Assembly (NCBI GenBank): GCA_019916065.1
Contig: CM034236.1
Location: 47,111,144-47,175,143 of the forward strand
Length of the DNA stretch: 64,000 bases
Direction of reading: 5' to 3'
From: Vitellaria paradoxa
Taxonomy: Eukaryota; Streptophyta; Magnoliopsida; Ericales; Sapotaceae
Part shown: positions 48,101 through 60,178 of the stretch, piece after piece
How positions within the stretch are numbered: position 1 is the first letter of the stretch
Layout: the number at the start of each line of letters is the position of its first letter
Notes under the pieces: generated by a model
Told to the model about the DNA's origin: nothing
The model's input: the letters and a program-made list of their open reading frames with translations, nothing else
Database searches by the model: none
Program-made: the position numbers and the translations under genes

Positions 48101-51100
48101 GCTTACATCTTCATGAATAGGAGAAAGCGGTTTCTCTATGTCCTTTGAACGTCTTGGAGAGAGAGAAGGCAGCTCACCTGCAACTGGAGCTGCCTTCACA
48201 TTAGAGGAGTTGCATCCCTAGTTTGATTATATAGACAAACTCGGGTTAGTACATTGATGACAGAAATACTCCCAAAAGCAAGAAAACATCAGCAAGCATG
48301 AGAGAGGGTTGGAAACTACTAAAAATTACAATCAATGGAGGAATATATCAAAAAATTAAAAAACTAAAAAGGCAAATATATTTTCATACACTTAGGTACC
48401 TTTGTATAAACTGCCTCATCCTTAGATATTGTATTTCCCTCCGTAACTTGAGTGTTGGATTTCCTTCTACATTTGGCTTCACCATTTTGAACCCTCTGCA
48501 AGACAGACGATAAATTAAACAATTCCAATAGCCATAAGGCTGCTAGTCAAAGTGGAAACATACAATTTCAGGTATAAAGCATTGCTAGGGCAAAAGAACA
48601 AAAGTGGTCAAAAATCACCTTCATTATTTCTGGATCCTTCCATGGCCCCTTATCAGAAAGCATACAGCCTCCTTGGTCAGCACAAGTACACGTACCTCCT
48701 AAAAATTCTGGCAACTCACTGCAAAGCCAAGCAAAAGGCAAGCTTTTTGAATTGACAGGAACCAAAATTGGAGAGGAAGACAGTATCCAAATCAACCTTC
48801 AAGAAAATTACCTAGCATCAATTATTTCAAGCAACTTGCTCTGGTACTTATTACCAAGAACCTAGAGAACCACATCTTGCACAAATTAGCTTCATTCCCT
48901 TAATAAAGAAATACCAGTTTTAGCTGGGAAGGCTTAATTACTTACATGAATCTTTGCTGTTGTCTTAGGGTCAAGGAAACTTTTAATGGTGTTCCACAAC
49001 AATCTAAATCCAGAGCCCGCATTGATGATGAACATGCGATTCAGAGTCTGCAGTGTAAACAATAATTTGGAATTTATACAACCACAGCATCTAAACTCTA
49101 CTACAGAAATAAATAAAGAAGCTGGCATTTTATTGACTCGAATGACAAATTGACAAGCACCTCAGGATAATTGTCACCATCAATCTTCTGAAGCTGTTGT
49201 ATAAGCTCCCTTGCCGATTTGTTGAAACTTTTAAGTCCCTGCAGCAAAAATTGGAACAAAATGTAATTTTAAATTGTCCTCCTCTCTATTAAATTAAGAT
49301 TAAATTGTGTTTAGAAGTCACAGACAAAACTATGCAGCATTAATATAATGTAGGGGAAGCATACATGAACTTTGAGAAGACTTCTAGTTAATGTCGTCAC
49401 ATACCACTCCTTGCACGTCCAAGATGGTGGTACTTTGATCAATGTGCTTCCTTGCAGAAATTGAGCAAGCAGGGAACTTGTCTTTAAAGGTCCTCTCAAA
49501 CTCCATTACATGGTATTTTACATAGCGGTCCAAGGTTGTTGCTTGCATCAGCTTGGTAGCATCTACTTTGCCCAGTCTCTCAATGTACACTGGTCGACCT
49601 TCCTTATCAACTCCATGATGTCCTTGGGGATAGTGTTCTAAGACTTTGTTGATTTCCTTGAATTCAAAATTCTTAAACAAGAAACAGGAAGCGTATAATA
49701 AATTTCAATAGATAGTTATACTGATCGAAAATTGTAGAGCAGAATCCTAAATCATATTTTTATAACCTAGGAAATCACTACCCAGCAGAGCCTTGGCTTT
49801 TTAGGTGCAAACCCTGGAAGCCTGCAATAATCCCACCTACATAGCTGGGTGAAGGGGGGTTCACCCCTAGGGTGGCCTTCAAAGAGTAACACCCAGTAGG
49901 GGTTGAACTCGAGACCTTATGGCCTTTCATTTAATCTCAGCTCACTAATCACTTGAGCTACCCCTTGGTACTGATTAAATCATCATCTACTGATATCTCC
50001 AATGAATACCTCCATGATTGTGTCAGTGCCAAATTCCTTCCTCCACTGAAGCATATCAGCCCACATTTGCTTTGTTTTCTCTAAATCAAATTTCCTGGCC
50101 TTTAGAAATCTGTGGAGTCACAAGTTAACTTTTGAGTTAATGAGATGCAAAACTGAACAAATGTGCTTTCATTTTATAGACAACATAAAAGCAATGTTGT
50201 AACCCATTTTCTATGACATAAATGCTGCATCACGATCCTGACTGTAGTATGGATGTACTTAAACAAAGCTACAACATGCCTAACTTACTTCCAAACTGGA
50301 ACGTGTAAAGTTTTACATAAATATAAAGAGAATTAAAAATACATTATAAAATCAAGCAGAGCCCTGAATTTCAACACCCTATGTATGGTAAAATTGATAG
50401 AGATCAATAAGCCATTTCTAAAAACATGCACATTTGATATGTGACGTAAGTCCATATATTGATGTTGGTAAAAAAGGATAACTCGGTGCACAAGGCTCCT
50501 GTCACTGAAGAATTTGAGGGTCAAATGTTAGGCTTAACCCCACATGTAGAGAAGTGGTTTTTGTGTTTCAAACCCATGGTACCCAAGTCACAATGGAGAA
50601 CCTTAGTGCTGCTCATAGGAACACCTCAGTGTACATAAATTTTAGCTATGCTACATGAATTCTTCTAAATGTATGATGTACCTGTGTCAAATACTTGCCC
50701 CTTGGACAAGGACACTTGGAAAAGGTCCCACATATAATTGGATATTAATACAAATATATTTAGCAATTCAATTTTAGCATATAATTATGCATAAAACTTG
50801 TATTTTTTTGCATGAAATACTCTAATAGCACCTTGCAAACATCATAGTATCCTATAAAATAAAATAATTATACTAAATATATGAAAAATCACTTGTGTCC
50901 CCATATGAATTAATGCATCTGGCTCTCAAGCACATATCTATACCCGAAACCCGAATCCGAGTCCATGTAAAATAGCATATTAGCATCTACCTATTATCCA
51001 TTTTCTTCTACAAGGATAGTATATAGCTATCAAATAGGCATTCTATGATCTCATTTTCTCCTCTGGCAGCGCTGCCACAAAAATCATCGTTACATGTATA

Positions 51101-52380
51101 TAGAAAAAAACTAGCTAATAGGGCTGTGAGCACACAATGAGATTAGGAATAAAAAAAAAAAAAGGAAAGAAAGAGAGCAACCTGAGCATCATATGATAAT
51201 CATCGTGCTTTGAGGGTAGTAAATCCTCTGATACAAGTGCTTGACGGAATTCCTCAACAACCTGTAACTCCTCGATATCAATCAGATCCTCAATTTCAAT
51301 AGACATGACTCTACTGCTTCTCCTGCCCCTTTTGTTCAAGGAATGTCTGAACTTTGCTGAGGCAGTCATTGCCGCTTTCCTCAAGGACTTAATTCTTTTC
51401 TTCTTCTCATCCTCAGACTTTTCAATGTCAAGTGCTGCAAGAAAAGAATTGAAGGAACTAGATGACGTAGCGAGGCAAGATGGGTCAAAGTAAATCTGCT
51501 TATTCACACAAAATGCCAGACTATAGGTTTAACTGAGGAACTCGGAGAATGGTAAATGTTTTTTTTTAATCATATAAAAAAATAATAAAGATAATGAAGT
51601 CAGGTAATTCCAAGTGGGACTAAAAAAAAAAAAAAAACTCTCAATTTCATCAATTAGTGAGATCAAAAAAGAACTCTTGGGTTGAGCCCTAATATAGGTT
51701 TATATAGAACTAATGCTAACTGCAAAAAGTTAAGAAGAAAAAATTAGTAAATTTGTCTTATGGTCAAATTTGGATACTACCTATCAAAACAATATTTGGA
51801 TCCTAAAAGAAAAAAGAAATAAAGGAAAAGGAAAACTTGGCAAACAAGTGGCACAAATTTATAATTCCCCAAAACAAATCAAAACAGAAACTTCTAAATG
51901 TAATTCTGGAGTTGCATTTAACTTGCATCACTAGTCCTGAAACACTAGATATCAAATAAGAAACCAGACAAAATCTTCTCAAAAATACCAATGCTAGTTT
52001 TATTTGGTGGCTTAGTGATGCAGTAAGGCTACAAAAACCAACGGAATTCAACATTGACAAGAAAAACCAGCAAGCTAAAAATTGCCCCTTGTGTTTTGAC
52101 AATACATTTCTCTTCCAGAGAATGATGACGGATTGATTGACAGATAACAAACAATAACTAGAATTACATTCCGTCAGAAATGTCGCTATATCAATGACAA
52201 TGAACAAGCTTACAGGGGATGAAAAGTATAGTGTCTGTGGTTAGTTCATATACAAGGTAATTTACATATTATAATTCAAGACAACAATTACAAAAAAGTA
52301 TCTCCATATATAAGCTTCAAGGCTTATGCGAATACAAATATCAAATACGTACCTGGTTTGGGAGACAAAGGTCCAGACAT
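45105..52380 (-). CDS. SEC14-nodulin (SFH) phosphatidylinositol-transfer protein, 601 aa, thirteen exons
   Basis: Exons in order: 52380-52353, 51434-51182, 50109-50010, 49671-49405, 49238-49161, 49047-48946, 48861-48812, 48718-48619, 48495-48400, 48217-48107, 47681-47558, 46351-45957, 45206-45105. All phases agree (1806 nt). The CRAL-TRIO N domain is at ~80-125 ([18 protein letters not shown]) and the SEC14 lipid-binding fold at ~130-316 ([42 protein letters not shown]). The C-terminal nodulin-like part (~440-601) has a hydrophobic segment ([16 protein letters not shown]), a coiled coil and a lysine run (DKKKKKKNN) that can bind PI(4,5)P2. Such proteins shape phosphoinositide signals in polarised growth, as in root hairs. 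The first exon encodes only MSGPLSPKP. Length matches the family (~550-640 aa). Confidence 0.94.
46352..47557 (-). other. SFH intron 11, 1206 bp
   Basis: Non-coding; includes a G run followed by GA repeats (46646-46678). No element boundaries recognised. Confidence 0.6.
49775..49966 (-). mobile_element. tRNA-derived SINE in an SFH intron
   Basis: The minus strand starts aaggggtagctcaagtgatt with an A-box-like tagctcaagtgattagtgag, then ggtctcgagttcaacccc as B box ~45 nt later. The remainder (ccaccctaggggtgaaccccc) is a short palindrome-rich body. It lies between SFH exons 3 and 4. The 3' limit and target duplication are not clear. Confidence 0.65.
50110..51181 (-). other. SFH intron 2, 1072 bp
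   Basis: A+T-rich intron with no recognised element or exon. Confidence 0.6.
51435..52352 (-). other. SFH intron 1, 918 bp
   Basis: It separates the 9-codon first coding exon from exon 2. No additional exon is needed to keep frame (CCA G|CA CTT gives Pro-Ala-Leu). Confidence 0.6.
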
Positions 52381-52401
52381 GATGTCAGCTAAGCAATTGT
52401 C

Positions 52402-52874
52402 CTTTAGAAGCAAAATGAAATGGAAGATGGATCACCAGAGCATGAAAATCAAGCAACAAAAAGAAAATTCCTGCATGTCCCACCAAAAATATTTAAAAAA
52501 AACAAGAAATTACACATGCATCAATTATATCACAATCCCCCCCCCCCAAAAAAAAAAAATCTCATCTTTTGCCATAATATGTCCATTCTCCATATAACAA
52601 AATTCCAGTTAAAAAAAAAAAAAACCTAAGAAGACATGCAAATTTTTTCTGTACAAAATCAAACAACTCAACATCTGTAAATTAATCAAAAACTGTGAAA
52701 CTACTGAATCCAAAAGCTGGACATTCGAAATCTATGCATTCAAAGCCTATAAATTTCACGATATCTAAATGGAATAATTCAATTTCGCGAGACCAAATTG
52801 CCCCAGGGATCATGCAGTCGTGATGTGAACAACTGCCTCCTTAATCATATTGCATAACGAAACTTCATGAATTC

Positions 52875-52906
<32 letters not shown>

Positions 52907-52907
52907 C
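52402..52907 (-). other. Probable 5' UTR intron of SFH, 506 bp, with (CT)14 at its 5' end
   Basis: Donor CCAGAG|GTAATC at 52907 and acceptor GCTTCTAAAG ending at 52402, 21 nt before the start codon. A (GA)14 run (CT on the coding strand, 52875-52903) lies just inside the donor. Inferred from splice signals only. Confidence 0.45.
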
Positions 52908-53297
52908 CTCTGGACAAAATATTAGGGTAAAGCGAGGGGTAGGCAAAGAGATCAGAAGAGAGAAACCGAGAGAAATAAGGGGCACACTGACGGAGTCTCC
53001 TCTCCATTTACCCTTTTTGAGCACTGCTAAATGCAAGCCACCCAATCTTTGTCATTTCTCGATCCAACCCCCCACTAACGTCTCTCTGGTTTCCCGGCAA
53101 AATGATCGAGTACATCGCGGCTCTTTTTTCCTTCAGTACGCGCGGCTTCTCACGTGGGCTATTCTTGGGCTAGAAGTCCGAAACTTTTGGCCCCATTCTG
53201 GGAAATTAGGCCTTAGGCCCTTTACGAAATGAGGGGGGACGACAAAAGATTAGTAGGGTTGAAACTTGAAAATCAATCAAGCACGTTGATCAACATA

Positions 53298-53435
53298 GGT
53301 CTCGTTTGGTTTGCAGACAAATAATAAAAAATTTTATAAATCTCTGTTAATTTTATATCACATCAATTTTTTTTCACTGTACGCATTACGAACTCTCAAT
53401 TTATTTCATTTTTTTCACTCTAAACACACCTATAA
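53298..53435. repeat. Short MITE-like repeat, family B copy
   Basis: Shares tctcgtttggtttg, attacgaactctcaattta and ttcactctaaacacacc with other copies of this family. Confidence 0.55.
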
Positions 53436-53439
53436 TTAA

Positions 53440-55051
53440 ATTTAACTAGTTCAGAATTTGACTCTGCTCGCTCTTAGAGTACGTATCAGTAATTATCTAC
53501 AATCATTCAATGTATATATTTTCAAATGCAAAAGTATAATAGAAACTCAGGTTATTATACTTTATTTTTTTTCTATTGTATTCCGAACGAATTCAAATTA
53601 ATGACTAATTGTGTAAAAAGTAAATCCATTAATTATTACATCAGGTGGTTTTAATATCGGAAGAACTTGACCACATTGTATATCCAAGATAAGCTATACA
53701 CGACATTGCCTGATTTCTACTTATATTAATTAACAATGTAAAAATTGATAATTTAACGCATTAGAAAATAACAATAAAAGATAAATTTTAATGAGAAGAT
53801 ATTATTTATCAACCCTTTTTTGTTTATAAAAAAAAAAAAAGATGGATGATTTTCCAAATAAAATATTTGAACATATTGAATATATATTTTATTGAAAATA
53901 ATTTCAAAATTATTTTATATTTTATATGTACATGTATATTTTATTATTATTAGTCCTACTCATTCACTATATTAATTTCTTAGCAGGGACAAGTTTGATC
54001 TTATCATTAAATTATTTAGCCTAAATCTATCCTTCACTTTTACTTAAAACCTAAAATATATATTTTTATTAAAATATTTTTTCATAAAACTAATTTAGTT
54101 TATAACATTTGCTTTACATTAATTTGATTAAATATTTTAATAAATTTAATTTCAAAGCATTTAATTGATAACTTAATTTATTAACCTATGTTGAACCAAA
54201 GTAATTTTATAAAATATTAATTCTCAGGCAAAAAAAATTAATTTTAATAAAGTAGATTAATAAAAAAATGTAATTTAATAATAAATTATCATTAAAAATT
54301 AATTTAACGTAATAACTATTTTAATAAAATTAAGCTATTTAATAGGTAATTTTTTTTGGTAATTACTATTTAATAGGTAATTGTTATTTATTAAAAATTA
54401 ATCCAATAAAATAAATCATTTTAAAATAATTTATTATTTTAATAATACCAAATTTTAATGTAAGTTTTATTAAAATAAAAATTATTTTAATATGTAATTT
54501 TTATTTATTAAGGCATAACTTTATTAAGACATACCACATTTTAATACATTTTAATAAGAGAGAAAAGAGAAAAGAAAACAAAAGTTTGGTGGGCTGAGTC
54601 AGTGCTAGTTGTTAATAAAAGAGATACACTAGGGGCCTGTTTGGAATATAAAAAAGATTGAAAAATTCTAACAAATTTTAAAATTCTGCAACAAACTTTT
54701 TTTATCTCCGAATTACGTGAATCTATATATATCTTTATAAGTTTATATATATCTACAAATACCAACAAATTTTTACAAATCTCAATAAAATTTCTACAAA
54801 TTTTAATATTGTAAAGACGACTTTAAAATAAATATATTGTTTGAGAATAAATTATTTTTTTATTACCTGAATATACAATTATTAAAAAACGACTTCAATA
54901 TAAATACACTCTTTCTAAAAACAACTTCAGCAAATTGCCTATTCAGATAAATGATTGGTTGACTGACTGATTTCGAAAAGCTACTTTGTTTAAATGGCTT
55001 AAATGGGCAAACCCCTCAAGAAATTACAGAAAATTTTGCTGCTGGTAGTTG
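53440..55051. other. A+T-rich intergenic DNA 3' of ZAR1
   Basis: No gene seen. Long stretches of ataaa/ttaat composition; a partial family A repeat begins at ~54632 (gggcctgtttggaata) and runs to ~54830. The ZAR1 3' UTR must lie in the last part. Confidence 0.6.
54632..54830 (+). repeat. Dispersed MITE-like repeat, family A partial copy
   Basis: Begins gggcctgtttggaatat and shares 'accaacaaatttttacaaat' and 'ctcaataaaatttctacaaa' phrases with the other family A copies. Truncated. Confidence 0.5.
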
Positions 55052-57616
55052 CTAGGCCTGTCTCCTTTGCTCTTCCTTCTTCCAAACACCTCCTCTAAAC
55101 CCAGCATCTTCAATAGGGAACGACTCCAACTCCGGACACCAGCTGACGGAAAGCGTTCTCAAAGACGGCATCGCTTGCTGCACCATCGACCATTCCTCGC
55201 TCAAGTCCGATAAAGTTTCCAACTTTAGGCCCTCAATTTTCCAGACAGCATTTCCATCACCCCAGAACTTCTCATTCATCCTCACAATGTTGCCAGAGGT
55301 GACGGAAAGAAATCGCAGCATGGGAATTAAGCGGGGGCTCAGCCAGGCCGGGCTCATCTTTCCCGGATAGAATTCTAAACACAATTCATGCAGTTGCTGA
55401 GGGGGGCTCAGTTTATCGAGTTTGACTGCAAGTTCCTCATGATCATGACAATTATAGCAATTTATCGATAGTAATTTCAGATAATGGAGGCCTTCCAATG
55501 CATCGACCTCATCGTCTCCAATCTCATCACTCTGACTAAGCTGTAAGCCAAGTGTTCTAAGGTGGCGCATGCATCTCAGCTCAGCAATTCGACATCCCTC
55601 CTTTTGGCTTGAATTGGCAGGCTTAAATCCCGACAATACTTGAAGATTCACAAGCCTGCCTAAGTCTTTGGGCAAGTATTCAAGTGAACCACAATGACTT
55701 AGGTCCAAGACACAGAGTTTTTCGAAAGTAGCAACGTAAGAGGGGAGAAGTTTCAAATCCTGGCAATAACTTGCATCCAAAATCTGTAGCTTATGAAGCT
55801 TCTTCAGTGAAGGTGGGACTTGGATCAACGGATGGGTGTTGCTTAAGCTGAGACAAGTTAAGTTTTGGAGGGATCCGATCTCATCTAACAAACTTGAAAG
55901 AGGGGTTTCAAATATTGACTTGGAAAGATCCAATACCTGCAATCTTGGGCATCTGCAGAACTTCTTTGCAATATTCGAAGCAATCTTGTTCACTTCACCG
56001 CTCTTCGTAGTAGTCAACAGTGCTCGCAGCTTTTGATTGCCCATTAATTGTTTGTGGTTCAGATCGCCTTTAATCCCCAAACGACGGCAGTTTGATTTGT
56101 CTGGTTTAAAAAAGGCTTCCTCTTTTGCTATCTTGATTGCCAAATCACGTACCATGTCGTGAATTTTACAAGTGTAGACCGTTCCACTGTAAGCCTTGTC
56201 AACCACTTCTACCAAACACCGATTTGTTAATTCTGAGAAACAATATTCCCCAGCTTCGGTTGATAATCTACCATTTCTCAATAGGATGAAACCCTCTCCT
56301 ATCCACCAGTGGATCAATTGATTCCTTTCTATTTCGATATCCTCTGGATAGAGTGAGAAACAGAGAAAACACGATTTCAGGTAAGGTGGGAGCTCATCAT
56401 AGCTAAGTTGAAGTGAAGCCATCACGGAGTCATCGTTCTCCATCAATTCATCTCGAAAATGTTCAGCAATTCTCCTCCATTCGAGGTAGTGAGGTGGTTT
56501 GCAAAGCATCACTCCTCCAACGGCCTTGATAGCTAGAGGAAGTCCCTTGCACTTTTCAACAATCTCCTTCCCAACATTCTCCAACTCAGGATGAGTGCAC
56601 TCACCTTGATTTGCTGCAAATGCTATCTTGCGAAACAGTAACCAACTATTCTCTTCACTCAGGAATTTGGGCCAATGAGTTCTTGCTTCCCAGACTCCCA
56701 TCTTTCGAGCAACATCCTCAATTCTTGTAGTAACAATGACACTGCTCCCATTCCCTTTGGGCAATCCTTCATAAATTCTGAACCACCATTTATTATCTAA
56801 GCTCCACACATCATCCAACACAATTAAATACCTCTTGCCGAAGAGATATTGGTTTATTTTCCTCAACAACTCACTTTGATTATCTCCGACACTTCCATCT
56901 CCCAAGCTCCTTAATATGCTTCTCATGATCTGTTCTTCATCGAATGTCTGAGAAACAGACACCCATATTCTCCTCTCGAAGCGATCCTCTACTCTTCTAT
57001 CGTTGAAGACTTTCTGAGCAATTGTGGTCTTTCCCAAGCCACCCATCCCAACAATTCCAATTGCCAGAATGCCATCATTTGCTTCAAATAGCCAATCTTT
57101 GATCTTCTCAGTATCGCCTTCCAAGCCAACCACCTGGCTATGATCGTACACGGGAGAGCTCCATCTGGACATAAGATGGTTATCAGCATCTGCGATAGTC
57201 GGTTGATTGAAAAGTGGCAATCCAAGGTATGTTAAGATATTCTGTTTGATACCAACGATTTTGCCATTAATTTCTCTGAGGCGCTTCCCTGCATTATATT
57301 GGACTTGAAGCTTTGAAGGGTGGAAGCACATTGTACACCATGAAGAAACCTCGTGATTATCATCCTCTGATTGACTTTGGCAAAGGAACAAAATCTCTTC
57401 AGCTTCATAAATTAAGTCTCGCAGATCAACCATGATCCGGCGGAGTAATTTATTTTTTCTCTTGAGCCGTTCTGCATCTTTGAGGAAGCTTTGCATCAGT
57501 AGCAACTCGCCCTGTAATTTTTCAAGCTGAGCCCTATATTCGCTCAAGAATCTGCTCTCCTCTGTAAGAACATTAAGGAGTTTTTCCAAGAATACAGTCA
57601 CTATTGCATCCACCAT
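55052..57616 (-). CDS. ZAR1: ZAR1-type CC-NLR immune receptor, 854 aa
   Basis: Single exon. The coiled coil at 1-~130 starts MVDAIVTVFLEK, with the acidic E11 needed for the ZAR1 calcium-channel funnel, and an EDVID-like LRDLIYEAEEIL at 65-76. NB-ARC follows: P-loop GMGGLGKTT (190-198), kinase-2 LIVLDDVW (264-271), RNBS-B SSVIVTTR (291-298), GLPLA (358-362) and the MHD-position IHD (485-487). LRRs run from ~545, and the tail ELESFPIEDAGFRGGVW is the distinctive ZAR1 end. In Arabidopsis ZAR1 pairs with RLCK-XII pseudokinases (ZED1/ZRKs) and forms a pentameric membrane resistosome on effector sensing. All motifs are intact. ATG 57614-57616 was chosen because it aligns with MVDA; the frame upstream offers only TTG, after an AGCTTGCAG acceptor-like site. 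PLP3 lies upstream on the same strand, as in Arabidopsis. Confidence 0.96.
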   Translation of the reverse strand: MVDAIVTVFLEKLLNVLTEESRFLSEYRAQLEKLQGELLLMQSFLKDAERLKRKNKLLRRIMVDLRDLIYEAEEILFLCQSQSEDDNHEVSSWCTMCFHPSKLQVQYNAGKRLREINGKIVGIKQNILTYLGLPLFNQPTIADADNHLMSRWSSPVYDHSQVVGLEGDTEKIKDWLFEANDGILAIGIVGMGGLGKTTIAQKVFNDRRVEDRFERRIWVSVSQTFDEEQIMRSILRSLGDGSVGDNQSELLRKINQYLFGKRYLIVLDDVWSLDNKWWFRIYEGLPKGNGSSVIVTTRIEDVARKMGVWEARTHWPKFLSEENSWLLFRKIAFAANQGECTHPELENVGKEIVEKCKGLPLAIKAVGGVMLCKPPHYLEWRRIAEHFRDELMENDDSVMASLQLSYDELPPYLKSCFLCFSLYPEDIEIERNQLIHWWIGEGFILLRNGRLSTEAGEYCFSELTNRCLVEVVDKAYSGTVYTCKIHDMVRDLAIKIAKEEAFFKPDKSNCRRLGIKGDLNHKQLMGNQKLRALLTTTKSGEVNKIASNIAKKFCRCPRLQVLDLSKSIFETPLSSLLDEIGSLQNLTCLSLSNTHPLIQVPPSLKKLHKLQILDASYCQDLKLLPSYVATFEKLCVLDLSHCGSLEYLPKDLGRLVNLQVLSGFKPANSSQKEGCRIAELRCMRHLRTLGLQLSQSDEIGDDEVDALEGLHYLKLLSINCYNCHDHEELAVKLDKLSPPQQLHELCLEFYPGKMSPAWLSPRLIPMLRFLSVTSGNIVRMNEKFWGDGNAVWKIEGLKLETLSDLSEEWSMVQQAMPSLRTLSVSWCPELESFPIEDAGFRGGVWKKEEQRRQA

Positions 57617-58340
57617 GTCTTCCTTCTGCAAGCTTCCTTTGGGGATGGAAGGAAATCAAGTTTCAAAATTATGAAATCTATCAAACTACAAGGGAAATAA
57701 TAAAACAAAAAGTGGGTAATCCACCCTCAATTCTCACTGCAGCTTAGAAAATTTTATAGATATAGGGATAACTCCAAGACATGCCTATGGCCAGTTTTAT
57801 GAAGTTGTTTCTTGGCTCTAAGTTAGAGCTAAATACATCCTATCTTCTTCAATATTGACTATGAATAGTATACATGTAAGCATCCAGATTGAGATATATA
57901 TACACACATTTATCCAGACACTTTGGACATAAAGTCCAAAGTTAAATTTCACCCAAAAGTTGCTGTGTCAAGGAGAAATACAAGAAAGACAACAAGGTCT
58001 ATTGAACTTAGTGTTGTTTATCCTTACTATATACAAATGTTCTTCTATGATGATACATACATGTGCCTGAGCTTTTACTGGAATTAGATGTGTGGTGCTT
58101 GAATATTAACCACAGTGAAATCAAGATCGATAGTCAAGCACACAGAGAAAGCAGAAAATAGGATTAATCGAAGTAAATTGACCAATTTAACCGAAAAAAA
58201 TAGAAAATTGGGTAGAGAACACTCACCGACGTTAACCTGGAAACAAGAACACAAGAAGGGCCTTCTTGAGCCCCAAAGCCTCCTGCTTTCTAGCCTATTA
58301 TGAAATGAAGAGAAGGAAATGATATTCAATCATGAGAGGC
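57617..58340 (-). promoter_or_regulatory. ZAR1 upstream region, possible 5' UTR intron
   Basis: The start codon is preceded by AGCTTGCAG|AAGGAAGAC, which looks like a splice acceptor 9 nt upstream, so a leader intron is possible. A stretch near 58200-58330 (GTTTCCAGGTTAACG and nearby) is less A+T-rich than the surroundings and could hold the first leader exon. Nothing here is coding with confidence. Confidence 0.35.
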
Positions 58341-58510
58341 AGAGAAGATGGGTACACTAGTTGGCGGAGAGGGCAATTTCAAGGTGCTTTCTCGGCAATT
58401 TCAAGGTGCTTTCGCGGTAAAATCAAACCTACCTATACAAACGCAACTGCCAGTCTCGGTCAACCTATTTATTTTCATTTTTTATTTATATATATAACCT
58501 ATTTCTTTTC

Positions 58511-58558
<48 letters not shown>

Positions 58559-60178
58559 CCTTGTTTTACTATTAATGTCACTATTTACACCCCTATTTTT
58601 TCTTTCGCAACTCGGTTAAAATTTTTTCATCCTATGTCAAAAATGTTCTATTGTAAAATAACATTTTTACCCTTTATATTTTCAATATGTGCTTACTGAA
58701 AACAATAAATAATTTCAATAATTAGTTATTAAAAAAATTTAGCAATTAATCACATAAATTTCGACACTTTCACATTAAAATAAACGAAACATTTCAATAA
58801 TTGGTTACTGAAAAAATTAAAATATTTCAACAAACTTTAGCCGTTTTGATATTTTTTCAATGACTATATAACAATTAAATAGCCTCTTATCAAAATAATT
58901 ACAAAATTTTAATATGTATCTACTGAAAACTTTATTTCATTTCAAAAGTAAATTTTTAATTTCAAATGTTTTAGAAGAAGAAAGGGTATTTTTGAAACTT
59001 TAATTAGAATTTATGAGTTGCGTAGAAAAATTATTTATTTATTTAGAGACAACATAAGATGCATGAATTAACCAGGTTACGAGAGAAAAAAAATAAAATT
59101 GCAAATAACGACACTCTTTACATTTCATCATTTCTAATTTTTTTAATCCCATAAAACTATAGATGATTTTAACCCAACTCTTTAAACTATTATATATATA
59201 TATATATATTATTTTATTCTTCTCTTAATCAAATTTCTCTATCACAATTACTGATTATGTTCACTAATTTACACGTAAAATTATTGTTATGTTTGGTTGA
59301 AATTTGATTCAAGAATTGAAATCGAAAATTTTTGGTAAGTAAAAATTTTCATACCTAGTTATTCTTTTACTAATGAATTAGAATGCGTATCTTATTAAAG
59401 TTGTAAAATTATGAGTTTTGAAACCTAACGTGATATTTGACAATTATGCAAATAGAGAAACTTTTCATAATATGTAAATTAATAAAATTACTCTTATTTG
59501 TTAAATATATTTAAAAAAAAAAGTATTTACATATTTTCACCTTATCAAAAGTAATTATTATTCTAATTTTGCACATACGAAACTTTAGAATTTTTTACCA
59601 CTCCTTACGTGGTATTTAACACCAACACGACACGAAATTAATTCGAAATTAACGAGATTTAATTTTAATTAATTAATTAATATTGTCATTAAATTTTAAA
59701 TTATTTAAATATATACACGAGTCAACACATATTAACACGTATTGTGAATCTGAAGAACACGTGACGAGTCAACTGCTTTGCTGCCCCTCAATTTACAATT
59801 GGGCGCCACAGTAATCTAACTGATGGACAGGAATTTTACCTAGCATGGTAGCAATAGCACCTAACAAATATACATATACATATACATACATACATACATA
59901 TCCGACCATTCCGTCAATAATCGTTAAATAAAAGTAATAAAAATCTCACATGCCAATTATACGTAATTGTGGCAAATTTTGTTCGTTTGTGACAAATTTT
60001 GCACGAAAGATTGGAGGATCGAAAGTCCCAATTCCTTTGTTTCTTTTTATAAACGAGAAGAGGTCTAATGAGTCAACATACATGCAAAAATATGACAAAA
60101 TTAGGCAAGTACACATTTGGAAGCAACTAACAACACAACGTCGAATGACTCAAATTGCATCAGTTTCTCTTTCCTCAT
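58340..60178. other. Intergenic DNA between ZAR1 promoter and PLP3 3' end
   Basis: No gene. (AT)20 microsatellite at 58515-58554, another AT run at 59192-59210, and an atacat repeat at 59870-59900. A fragment at 59605-59765 (cacgacacgaaatta, cacgtgacgagtcaac) resembles common dispersed plant repeats, boundaries unknown. Confidence 0.6.

Noticed and set aside
55836..56036. Plus-strand ORF opposite the ZAR1 LRR region
   Set aside because: It is a shadow of the real ZAR1 frame with no own conservation evidence.
57617..57631. Five-residue N-terminal extension of ZAR1 (QKED before MVDA)
   Set aside because: The upstream start would be TTG, not ATG, and the sequence AGCTTGCAG looks like a splice acceptor. 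MVDA aligns with the known ZAR1 start.
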